Positions 9,856 to 18,400 of a stretch of DNA of 63,166 nucleotides are shown piece after piece (within the stretch, counting starts at the first letter, position 1; each line of letters opens with the position of its first letter). The DNA comes from DASUGC01 sp035606665 (lineage in GTDB: Bacteria > Acidobacteriota > Vicinamibacteria > Vicinamibacterales > SCN-69-37): assembly GCA_035606665.1 (NCBI GenBank), contig DATNEY010000002.1:1-63166 (forward strand), given 5' to 3'. The notes under the pieces were generated by a model, which ran no database searches, was not told where the DNA came from, and worked only from the letters and a program-made list of their open reading frames with translations. The translations under genes and the position numbers were made by a program.

Positions 9856-10110
9856 CTAGCCGGGCGACCTCACCACGTTTGTCTTCCGGTGCAACAGCGC
9901 GTCCATTCCATTCAGGGTTCTGAAATTGTCGAAGTCCAGATCCTGATCCTCGATCGTGACGCCGAATTCCCGTTCGAGAAACGCCAGCAGTTGAATGGCC
10001 AGCAGGGAATTGACGAACCCCAGCGCAAAGATGTCCTCATCGTCGCGAAGCTGGTAGTCGCGAAACCATTTGGACAGGAAGAACTTGATCCTGGCTTTTC
10101 TGTCTTCCAT
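9856..10110 (-). CDS. fkbJ-like: Discrete acyl carrier protein (FkbJ-like)
   Basis: An 84-residue carrier protein that probably holds the glyceryl through hydroxymalonyl intermediates during extender synthesis. The phosphopantetheine Ser is in GFVNSLLAIQLL (about residue 33), the GxVNS form common in FkbJ proteins rather than the DSL of type I PKS carriers. I chose the ATG at 10110 because the protein then begins MEDRKARIKFF, at family length, and leaves a 32-base gap after the FkbK-like gene; the longer in-frame extension upstream overlaps that gene and reads as low-complexity Arg-rich sequence. Flanked by FkbK-like and FkbI-like genes. Confidence 0.88.
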   Translation of the reverse strand: MEDRKARIKFFLSKWFRDYQLRDDEDIFALGFVNSLLAIQLLAFLEREFGVTIEDQDLDFDNFRTLNGMDALLHRKTNVVRSPG

Positions 10111-10142
10111 CGAATCCCCGGAGGCGTGGCGGCGCCGCGCGC

Positions 10143-11021
10143 CTAGATAGCGGACGCGCGACCGCCTTCGTCGTAGCTGTGAAACCCTCGGCCGGTCTTG
10201 CGCCCGTGGAGGCCCTCCTCCACCATCTTCCTGAGCAGCGGGCATGGGCGGAACTTCTCGTCGTTGTAACTCTCGTACAGGACCTCGAGCGAATAGAGGA
10301 CCGTGTCCAGCCCGATCAGGTCACCGGTTTCGAGCGGGCCCATCTTGTGAGCGAAACAGGACCTGAAGAGCCGGTCGATGTCCTCCACGGTTGAGACCCC
10401 GTCCTGGACGAGAAAGATGGCTTCGTTGATCGTCAGCATGAGCACACGGTTGGAAACGAAGCCCGGCATGTCGTTGACCACGATGCACTCTTTTCCCATT
10501 TCTGCCAGCAGTGCTCGCGTTCTTTGCAACGTGGCGTCGGAAGTATGAGGGCTGCGGATCACCTCCACCATTGATTTGAGCGGGACGGGGTTCATGAAGT
10601 GTGTGCCGACCACCTGAGACGCTCTCGCCGTCCATGAAGCGATCCGGGTGATGGCAATCGCCGACGTGTTGGCTGCGAAGACGCAATCCTCGCGGCAGAT
10701 CCGATCGAGCTGGCCGTACACCGCTTGCTTGACGTCGACTTTCTCGACGACGTTCTCGATGACGAAGTCGGCGGTAGCGAGCTCGCTGTAATCCTGGGTG
10801 AAGCGAATACGGCTGAGGACGGCGTCGGGCCCTTCCATATTCGGCTTCTTCCTGAACATCGCGTTCATGCGAACCGCGGAACGAATCGCATCACGCGCCT
10901 GCTCCAGCTGCCCGCTGACCACGTCCACGAGAACGACCTGGTGTCCCGTTTCGGAGAGGTTCTGGGCGACACCCCTCCCCATCACTCCCGCGCCGACCAC
11001 TCCAACCAGCCTGAATTCCAT
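10143..11021 (-). CDS. fkbK-like: 3-hydroxyacyl-CoA dehydrogenase-like protein (FkbK-like)
   Basis: A 292-residue NAD-dependent dehydrogenase of the 3-hydroxybutyryl-CoA dehydrogenase family. In extender pathways the FkbK homologue oxidises glyceryl-ACP at its hydroxyl group. Seen: Rossmann motif VGAGVMGRGVAQ at residues 8-19, the family segment FVIENVVEKVDVKQ, NTSAIAIT, GTHFMNPVPL with the catalytic His, and NDMPGFVSNRVLM. Full family length. It starts at ATG 11021, 80 bases after the MutS-like gene, and is the first of the four extender genes in transcription order. The order K-J-I-H is compact, with no gap above 53 bases. Confidence 0.92.
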   Translation of the reverse strand: MEFRLVGVVGAGVMGRGVAQNLSETGHQVVLVDVVSGQLEQARDAIRSAVRMNAMFRKKPNMEGPDAVLSRIRFTQDYSELATADFVIENVVEKVDVKQAVYGQLDRICREDCVFAANTSAIAITRIASWTARASQVVGTHFMNPVPLKSMVEVIRSPHTSDATLQRTRALLAEMGKECIVVNDMPGFVSNRVLMLTINEAIFLVQDGVSTVEDIDRLFRSCFAHKMGPLETGDLIGLDTVLYSLEVLYESYNDEKFRPCPLLRKMVEEGLHGRKTGRGFHSYDEGGRASAI

Positions 11022-11101
11022 GAATGAACGCGATTGAACGGACTTTCCCAGCCAGATTCATGCGACGAGCGATGAACGGCGCGTCCAGCGGGCCCGACGA
11101 C

Positions 11102-12985
11102 TCAGCTGTCGACGTCCAGCCCTACCACGCGCATCAACGCTATGGCGTTGCTCCGCGTGACGGGTCCGGGCCGAATCTGGAAATCGAAGTGCATCTCTCC
11201 GTCTTTGAACTGATCCTCGAAGTGCGCGTTGAACGCCCGCGGGAGCTGATCAGCGATCGCCGTGAGGGCAAGGTCGTGCGTCGTGATCAGGCCGATCGCG
11301 CCTCGGGCAAGGAGGCTGCGGAGCACGCCGGCGCCGCCCTGGAGCCGGTCGTGCGAGTTGGTGCCGTGGAACAGCTCGTCGATGAGGAAGAGCAACGGTT
11401 TCGGCCCCAACGACAGATCGGCGAGCGCCCGGATGCGAACGATTTCCGCGAAGAAGCGCGACCGTCCCTGCTGAAGCGAGTCTTCGATCCGCAGGGTCGC
11501 GCCGATGGCGACGGGCGTCAATCGCAGCCGTGCGGCGCGAACAGGCGCGCCCGCCAGCGCCAGAACAGCGTTGATCCCGACTGTTCGAAGCAGCGTGCTC
11601 TTGCCCGACATGTTCGATCCGCTGACGACCTGCAGCTGCCGGTCGGCCGAGAGGTGCACGTCGTTACGCACCATCCTGGCGGAAGGAATGAGGGGGTGCC
11701 CGAGCGCCGTCGCCTCGAACTGCGCCGGCCCCCCTACGATCTCAGGCCAGACATCCGCCGGATGCTCGTAACGGTACGCCGCGAGCGAGCTCAGCGCCTC
11801 GAATTCGCCGACTGTCTGCAGCCAGACTCGCACGTGGGGGCCATGGACTGCCCGCCAGTCCTCAATCGCCCAGACCAGGTGCACCACCCAGAGCAGCACC
11901 GCGGCAACCGGCGCGAAGAGGGCGTTACGCTGCCAATCGCACAGCTCGATCAGACGATGGAGACGGCGAATGGCGGCCGACGCCGGGATGCCTCCGGTGT
12001 TCAGGCGCGCCCGCAATGCGACAAGCCGAGGGGCTGTAAAAGAGGTCCGTTCCAGAACGCCGAGGACGTGCGCCAGCACATCGAGATCGCGGACGGATCC
12101 TTCGGCTGACAGGAGCGCTCGCAGGACGCGCGAGTGCTGTGGCAGATAGAACAGGATCTCGACCAGGGCGACCAGGGCAAGGGGCAGGTAGTTACCGGTG
12201 ATGATCCAATAGCCACCCGTGGCCACCGCGGTGGTGGTCAGCAGGATCGCGATCGCGCGCCACCAGCGCGCGCCCATCCCCTGCGGCCGCTCGGCCCAAC
12301 CGACGAGCACTTCCGTGTGTACGGCAGCGCGCACGTCCGCGCTTGCCAACGCGAGTGTCTCGCGAACATCGAGGGCCGACGTCAGCTCCGCGACGGCATG
12401 CTGGCGCTCCGCAATCTCGTCCGGTGTCGCGGGACGAAGCAGCCAGTCGGCGAGCGTTTCCTCGCCCGCTCGCGTACGCGCCGCGGAAAGCAGCTCGAAC
12501 AGCGAGCCTCGGCCAAAGAGATCGAGATCGTTCGCGTACAGATGTTGGTCGTCCGCAAATCGATCGCCCGGTTCGCCGTTGCCCGCCCACCGATCTTCCA
12601 GGCGCGCGAGGCCACGCTCATAAAAGTCGATGGATCGTGTCAGGCCATCGCGGCGGCGAATGAGGCGGTCGTGCAGCAGGACGAGGACGCCAAACGCGGT
12701 GGCCGGCGCGAGAAGCGTCCAGGAAGCCGCGCCTCCGGACCAGACGGTGAGCGCCAGGATCGCGCCGGCGGCGAATACACCGAGCCGCGCAAAACTGAAA
12801 ATGGCTTCGTGGCCTTCCAGACGGGTGCGCGCGGCCTGCAGCTTCTGCAGGCGGCTGTGATATTCGCCGGCGGCATCCTGCGCTGACGCGACCGAGCGGC
12901 TGTGATTGGAGGATTCGCGATCGTGGACGGCCTCGGCACCCAACGAGTCTGCAGACACCACGTGATTATTGATCACAGCAATCAT
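11102..12985 (-). CDS. Membrane-anchored MutS-family ATPase
   Basis: A 627-residue protein with a MutS domain V ATPase at its C-terminus: Walker A GSNMSGKST, the MutS-type SRFFAEI segment, Walker B LFLIDELFHGTNSHDR and a TTHD motif. Before it lies a helical MutS core-like region (ANDLDLFGRGSLFELL, ETLADWLLRPA). Unlike repair MutS it has hydrophobic membrane segments near residues 55-105, two about 240-285, and one near 385. Proteins of this arrangement occur in several phyla and are annotated as MutS-related; their function is not established. The ATG at 12985 overlaps the upstream ACP stop by 4 bp (ATGA), so I prefer it to upstream in-frame starts that would run through the ACP gene. It is embedded in the biosynthetic operon with no obvious enzymatic role; self-protection or simple hitchhiking are both possible. 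Confidence 0.85.
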   Translation of the reverse strand: MIAVINNHVVSADSLGAEAVHDRESSNHSRSVASAQDAAGEYHSRLQKLQAARTRLEGHEAIFSFARLGVFAAGAILALTVWSGGAASWTLLAPATAFGVLVLLHDRLIRRRDGLTRSIDFYERGLARLEDRWAGNGEPGDRFADDQHLYANDLDLFGRGSLFELLSAARTRAGEETLADWLLRPATPDEIAERQHAVAELTSALDVRETLALASADVRAAVHTEVLVGWAERPQGMGARWWRAIAILLTTTAVATGGYWIITGNYLPLALVALVEILFYLPQHSRVLRALLSAEGSVRDLDVLAHVLGVLERTSFTAPRLVALRARLNTGGIPASAAIRRLHRLIELCDWQRNALFAPVAAVLLWVVHLVWAIEDWRAVHGPHVRVWLQTVGEFEALSSLAAYRYEHPADVWPEIVGGPAQFEATALGHPLIPSARMVRNDVHLSADRQLQVVSGSNMSGKSTLLRTVGINAVLALAGAPVRAARLRLTPVAIGATLRIEDSLQQGRSRFFAEIVRIRALADLSLGPKPLLFLIDELFHGTNSHDRLQGGAGVLRSLLARGAIGLITTHDLALTAIADQLPRAFNAHFEDQFKDGEMHFDFQIRPGPVTRSNAIALMRVVGLDVDS

Positions 12986-13281
12986 TCGCGATCGCACGAC
13001 GACGAACGCCGGCTCGTCGTCGCCTGATCGTCCGACTTCTGCGCCGGTGATTCCGGCGCGATCGAGCCGAGCAACCGGTGGAATTCCTCGAACGAGTTCA
13101 GCGTGGCGAGTTGCTGAAGCGTAAACCTGACGCCGTAGGCCCGTTCGACGAGGGCGATGAGCCGCAAGAGCGCGGAGGAGTCCCACTTCCCTAGGCGCCG
13201 CATGTGCGCGGTTCGAATCTGCTCGTCGGACAGATCTGGAAAGACGACCCGGAAGCACGAGGTCAGGCGTTCGTCACTCAT
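12982..13281 (-). CDS. Discrete acyl carrier protein next to the lipoyl E2
   Basis: A 99-residue carrier-like protein. The likely phosphopantetheine Ser is in GKWDSSALLRL (about residue 35), followed by the helix of an ACP (LIALVERAYGVRF) and a normal third helix; the C-terminal tail is rich in Ser and Arg. It overlaps the E2 gene by 8 bases at its start (ATG 13281) and the MutS-like gene by 4 bases at its end. The position directly after an E2 acyltransferase suggests that it receives the acyl group made by the E1/E2 pair, as the ACP partners do in the naphthyridinomycin and quinocarcin two-carbon loading systems. An alternative ATG lies 12 bases upstream. Confidence 0.8.
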   Translation of the reverse strand: MSDERLTSCFRVVFPDLSDEQIRTAHMRRLGKWDSSALLRLIALVERAYGVRFTLQQLATLNSFEEFHRLLGSIAPESPAQKSDDQATTSRRSSSCDRE

Positions 13282-14416
13282 GCGTACTCGCATGCGCGGC
13301 GGTCTCGAGCGCCGTCGCGTCGCCGAGAATTGTCAGTGCGCGAGCGACGTCACCGCCAGTCAAGGATCGGTGATCGTACGTCGCCCCGATCGTGCAGGAC
13401 TCCCCCGACGCCGTCGAGTGCGACACGATCAACGACGTATGAGGTGGCAGCACCGGAACGTGCCGGATTGCGCCCCACCTCGCCATGCTCGTCAGACTGA
13501 CGGTCGCTCCACTGAGATCGGAGGCCCGTAACTCGTGGTTCAGGGCGCGGCGCTGGAGATCACTGAGCCGCTCGAAGAATGCGAGGGCGCTCAAGTCCTG
13601 TGCGCGGTGCACCACCACCAGATACAACGTACTGTCGGCCTGCACAGTCACCCCGACGTTGACGTCCTCGTAGATCAGCCGGTCACTGTCCACGACCGTC
13701 GAGTTGAGGCGCGACTCAGATCGCGCCACCGCCGCCAGCCGCCACGCGAGTAACGCGATCAGCGGATCGAACAGGGTCTGGTGCAGGTCCCGAAATCGAT
13801 CGGCGAACGATCTCCACGCATTGGCGTCGAGAGGCAACTCGACGTAGCCCGGAACGGCCTCGCACTGATGCCATGACACGGTCCGGATCATGCCGCGCTC
13901 GGCCGGCGTCAGCGGCGTGCGGCGGCCAGCCGCGCGTAGATCTCCAGTCGAGACATCCTGAGCCGCCGGCGGTGACGGCTGGACGACGCTCGCGATCCCG
14001 GCGCGTCGCACGTGCGCGAGGACGTCTTCCTGTGACAGGCGCTGGCCGGCCGGCGAAACGTCCTCCGGCCGGAGGCCGAATTGCTGGAGCAACATCCGCG
14101 CCTTGATCGTAGGGACACCTGGCGTGCCGGCCACCGTGTCCGCATCGGGAACTGGCTGGCCAGTGCGCGCGGGGTCGCGTTCGTCGTCGATCCAGATCAG
14201 CGGATCGCCGACGGCCACCATCGCGCCGTCTTCCGCGCACACACCGACGAGACGCCCGGGCACCGGCGCGTCTACGACCACAGCGGCCTTGTCAGTCGAC
14301 AGCTCCACCAGCGCATCGCCAATGGCGACGAGCTGACCTGGCGCCATCAGGACGCGCGTGACCCGAACGACGTCGTCATTGGCGTTGAGACGAGGAGCAA
14401 CGACTGGAATTCGCAT
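13274..14416 (-). CDS. 2-oxoacid dehydrogenase E2-type lipoyl acyltransferase
   Basis: A 380-residue E2 component. Domains: lipoyl domain (about 1-77, Lys for lipoylation in ELSTDKAAVV), a peripheral subunit-binding segment (about 103-142) and the acyltransferase core (about 165-375). The core keeps the catalytic His in YDHRSLTGG, but the usual DHRxxDG Asp position is Thr. Established role of the family: passing an acyl group from E1-bound thiamine diphosphate via lipoamide to CoA or, in NRPS clusters, to an ACP. A matching E1 is in the same operon (27160-29181) and an ACP follows with an 8-base overlap. No E3 dihydrolipoamide dehydrogenase is visible; E3 would be needed only if the transfer is oxidative. 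Confidence 0.87.
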   Translation of the reverse strand: MRIPVVAPRLNANDDVVRVTRVLMAPGQLVAIGDALVELSTDKAAVVVDAPVPGRLVGVCAEDGAMVAVGDPLIWIDDERDPARTGQPVPDADTVAGTPGVPTIKARMLLQQFGLRPEDVSPAGQRLSQEDVLAHVRRAGIASVVQPSPPAAQDVSTGDLRAAGRRTPLTPAERGMIRTVSWHQCEAVPGYVELPLDANAWRSFADRFRDLHQTLFDPLIALLAWRLAAVARSESRLNSTVVDSDRLIYEDVNVGVTVQADSTLYLVVVHRAQDLSALAFFERLSDLQRRALNHELRASDLSGATVSLTSMARWGAIRHVPVLPPHTSLIVSHSTASGESCTIGATYDHRSLTGGDVARALTILGDATALETAAHASTHE

Positions 14417-14449
14417 GGTGGAACTGAAGCGATCCGGATTTGCCGTGGT

Positions 14450-15385
14450 TCAGGCCGGCTTCCGCAGGAAGAACCGCACGTACTCCAGGTCTCCTTCCTT
14501 CAAGGCCCTGAACACGGCCGTGCCTTCGACAGCCGCGAACTCGCGGACTACATGGCGGAGGCCTCTTGGAACAAGCTCCAGGATCATCGCGTTACGGTCC
14601 GCGCTGTGGAGGGTGAGCGCCCTGGAGATGTTCGGCGTGATGCGCTCGTCTTCCACGACGGTGAACGCGCGACACAACTGGTCACGCATCTCGGCTACCT
14701 GCTCGCGCGGGCGCAGATCGGCGAAGAGGAACGCGCCCTCCGGGCGCAGCACCCGCAGCACTTCGTGGAGGAAGCGGTCGAACGAGGGGTAGCAGTGCGA
14801 GGATTCGACGTTGACGACGGCATCGAACGATCCGGCGGGGAACGGCAGGTTTTCCGCGTCACCCTCGAGGAACTTCAGATTGGCTGCCTTGTGGCGGCGG
14901 CGGCAGAATGCGACGGCGCGGGGCGCGAGATCGACACCGGTCATGGTTCGGGGTTGCCGATAGCGCGCGAGGTACGACGAACCCCCGCCTCGCCCGCACC
15001 CCACTTCGAGCACGTCCCGGCCAGACAGATCCATGCTGGCGGTCACGTGTTCATACAGCTCGATGTTGGGCTCGTCCCTCACGTCCTCGGGCCGCAACGG
15101 TACGCGCCGAGCGGTACCGTCCAACCGCGCGTATCCGTAATTGAGGAACGTCACACTGGCGCCGTCGTTCGGTATCAGCCGGCTGAACAGCGAATACCAC
15201 GTGCGGATGGCCACGCGCTGAAGGCGCGGGCGCAGGGCCGGTGGCGTCCTGCAGAGAATCTCGAACATGGCGTGCAGGATGCTGGCGTGCCCGCGCTTGG
15301 AATGGTCGGCGACGCGATTGAGCGCGAGCAAGGCAGGCTCGGACGGCTTCGTGGGTTGAGACGGTTGAACGGCTTCAGGCAGCAC
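14450..15385 (-). CDS. Class I SAM-dependent methyltransferase
   Basis: A roughly 311-residue methyltransferase with the SAM-binding motif VLEVGCGRGGGSSYL, the acidic motif TGVDLAPRA and the post-motif FDAVVNVESSHCYPS. The sequence resembles the small-molecule O-/C-methyltransferases often found in NRPS/PKS clusters (phthiotriol/sterol-type). Likely substrates are a hydroxyl on the polyketide or the ACP-bound hydroxymalonyl unit; the sequence does not decide. I placed the start at GTG 15385 because AAAGGAA lies six bases upstream (15392-15398) and it leaves the NRPS stop free; an earlier GTG at 15418 overlaps the NRPS end. Confidence 0.85.
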   Translation of the reverse strand: MLPEAVQPSQPTKPSEPALLALNRVADHSKRGHASILHAMFEILCRTPPALRPRLQRVAIRTWYSLFSRLIPNDGASVTFLNYGYARLDGTARRVPLRPEDVRDEPNIELYEHVTASMDLSGRDVLEVGCGRGGGSSYLARYRQPRTMTGVDLAPRAVAFCRRRHKAANLKFLEGDAENLPFPAGSFDAVVNVESSHCYPSFDRFLHEVLRVLRPEGAFLFADLRPREQVAEMRDQLCRAFTVVEDERITPNISRALTLHSADRNAMILELVPRGLRHVVREFAAVEGTAVFRALKEGDLEYVRFFLRKPA

Positions 15386-15391
15386 GCTGAG

Positions 15392-15398
15392 TTCCTTT
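15392..15398 (-). promoter_or_regulatory. Ribosome binding site deciding the methyltransferase start
   Basis: On the minus strand AAAGGAA lies six bases before GTG 15385 and directly after the NRPS stop at 15405-15407. This supports the shorter methyltransferase start over GTG 15418. Confidence 0.5.
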
Positions 15399-15404
15399 CT
15401 TGAA

Positions 15405-18400
15405 TCAGAACGAATCACGCAGCGAAAGGCCGCGGACAGATGAATCGATGTCTCCTGTCGTCACGGAGCCATGCGCGAGGTCGGCGAACGAGGGGAGATC
15501 CGCGAGCCGGGTCTGCGGGTCCGACGCCAGCGCCTCGAGCAGCGTGCGCCATTCGTCGAAAATCCTGCCGACGGTCTCGTCCGTCATCCGATCCAGCGGA
15601 TACCAGATGCCAACGCGCGCGCCCTGGGGTCTGATGAATGCCCGTACCAGGAACCCGACCGCGACATACTTCGGCCGCTGATCGGTGGTACCTGAAATCA
15701 GATCGGGCACCGACCCCTTGTCGAGCGAGGGACCGCCAGTGGGCTCGGTCATCAGATCAAGCACGATCGGCAGCGCGTCGATGAACTGCTTTGGCACTTT
15801 CTGCGCCAGGCCCAGACGCCTTGCAATGAGCGATATCGGCATGTCCTGGTGCGCCACGGCGTCGAGAATCGCGGTTCTCGCCTGCGCCAGCAGATCCACG
15901 AGCCGGTCCTCGGGCGAGAAGACCATCACGAGGTCGTGCGCTTGCGCGAGCGGACCGACAATGTCCTCGGTGCCGGGGAGACTGCGGTTGGCCATGTTGA
16001 CGATGATCCGAACGTGCGGCCGGCGCGAGTGTCGATGGAGGATCAACGTGAACGTGGCCAGCAGAGCCATGTAAAACGTGACGCCTTGCCGCGCGCAGAC
16101 GAGTTGAAGGCGCTCGTGAAGGGATCGGCCAAGTTCCATCGATCGCGTCCCGCTCATGTACGTCAGCTTCCCCGCCGACCGTCGCGCGTGCGGAACGTCA
16201 CCAACAGCCATGCGCGGGATGGGACGGCCTGCGGTGAACAGGCGCGACTTCCAGAACGCCAGCTTCTCGTCGAGCACGCGCCCCTGAAACCGCTCGCGCT
16301 CCCACACCGCCATGTCGAGGAGCTGCAGCCGCGGCTCGGCCAGCGGCGACGGCTGCCCGTTCGCGTACGCCTCGGAAATCGCCATGATTTCGCGGCGGAT
16401 GACGTCCAGCGACCACGCGTCCGCGACGACGTGATGCACGACGGCCGTCAGCACGTGCTCGTCGGCGGACAACCTGATGAGCGCCGCCCTGAACAGCGGG
16501 GGCACGCGCATGTCGAACTTGCGCCCCATCAGCTCGCCGTTCAAACGAGCGAGGGCGGCATCGCGCCTCTCGGGTGCCAGGCCGCTGAGGTCGAATCGCT
16601 CGAGCGCGATGGACGCGTGATTTGCAATATGTTGGCGGAACATCTTCCACGGCGCGGGCGACCGGCGGACGGCAACGCCAGGCAGACGCGTCAGCACGCG
16701 CTCAGTGGGTACGTGTCGGAACAGGAATTCCGCTGACTTCGTGAGGACTCGAGCGAGCGGGCGGATCGAGAGTAGGCCGCGCGCGTTCGAGAAGCCGGTG
16801 CGCAGCGGTTCGTGACGCCGAACGACCTCCTTGACGGCACGCCCGATCGCATCGGGATCGACAGGCCCTGTGACGCGCCATGATGTCGACAAGTGAAGGG
16901 GCGCCACGCCCTTTCCCGTCGTCTGCATGAACCAGATGCCGAACAACGCATATTCCTGGTTGAAGGACAGCGGCAGAAACCCATCGCGCGACGCACGTGT
17001 GATCGGCGGCGCGCCGAGCCCGGCGGCCCCGGCTCTCCTGGCCTCCGCCAGTGCGGCCAGCGCGCGAATCGTCGGCTGTTCGAAGACGTCGCGCACCTCC
17101 AGCGTCACGCCCAGGACACCGTGGATCCGCGCGATGGCGCGCATCGCCACCAGCGAATGCCCGCCGAGGGCAAAGAAATCATCGTCCGGTCCGACGCGCT
17201 CGAGGCCGAGCGTCTGGGCGAAGACGGCACACAGTAGTTCCTCGAGCTGCGTCTGCGGCAACTCGTTCGACGGCGCGTGGCGATGCGGCTTCGGGAGCGC
17301 CCGGCGATCGAGCTTGCCGCTCGCGGTGAGCGGCCACTCCGGCAGGACCGTGAGAGCGGCAGGAATCATGTAGTCGGGAAGCCGCTGCCGCAGATGCTCC
17401 TGCAGCGTCGCGGTGAGCGCATCGCCGCCACGACGGTCCGCCGGCGCAGTACCGAACCGGCGCCAGACCGGACTCGGGTGATCCGGCAACTCGTCGACGG
17501 TTCGCCGGCGTGGGTTGACGACGATGGCAAACTCTCCGTCTGCGTCGAACCCGCTCCAGGACACGCGGCGACCGGCCGTTGCGACGGCGGCGAGAACCAG
17601 ACCGGGATTCTCGCCCACCATGCCCGCGCACGCCTGTCGCAACTCACCGGCGTTGCGAACGTCTCCGGACTCCGCGTCCTGCAGATGCCTCGCCAGCGCC
17701 ACGCTCGCGGCAACTCGGCCATCGACGATGCCGCGTACACCCACCGACAGCCCGGGATTGCCGCGCAGTTGGTGGTCGACCGCGTGCGCGACAGGCGTTC
17801 CCGGATTCCAGTCGAGCCACACGTCGGGCGGCGCGTCGCCCCACTTCGGTCCGAGTTGCAGCATTACGTCATAGCGGAACCGACTGACCTCGTTGACGTA
17901 GGCGCCCGGCTTGGGAGTCTTCTCCACCGATCCGACCTTCGCCCACCTGCGCGCCAGTTCGTCGAACAGGTCGGGGTCGATCAGCAGTTCCTTCTCCTGT
18001 CGCTCGGCTGCCTGGACGCGGCGGTGCAGTTCAGCGATCGATACGTCGTCGCCCGCCTTGTGAAGCCGCGCCGATACGTGGAACGCCGTCAACAGGCGGA
18101 GATTGCGAACGTCACCGACGAAGACATGCCCGCCGCGCTGCGTCACGCGAACCGCTTCGCGCAGCACACTCAGGAAGTAATCGATGTCCGGAAAGTACTG
18201 AACGACGGAGTTCAGAACGACGAGATCGACCGAGTCATCGTCGAGAAACGAGAGATCGTGAGCGAAGCCGTGCCGGAGCTCCACGTGCGCCAAGCCGGGC
18301 TGCCCGGCCACATAGGCGCCAAGCTGATCGATGGCCACCTGCGAGGAATCAATTCCAATGTAGCGGCGGCTGCCCGGGGCGACACGCGTGGCGATCAGAC

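Noticed and set aside
12986..13258. N-terminal extension of the MutS-like protein
   Set aside because: It runs through the ACP gene in another frame and is Arg-rich; ATG 12985 is coupled to the ACP stop.
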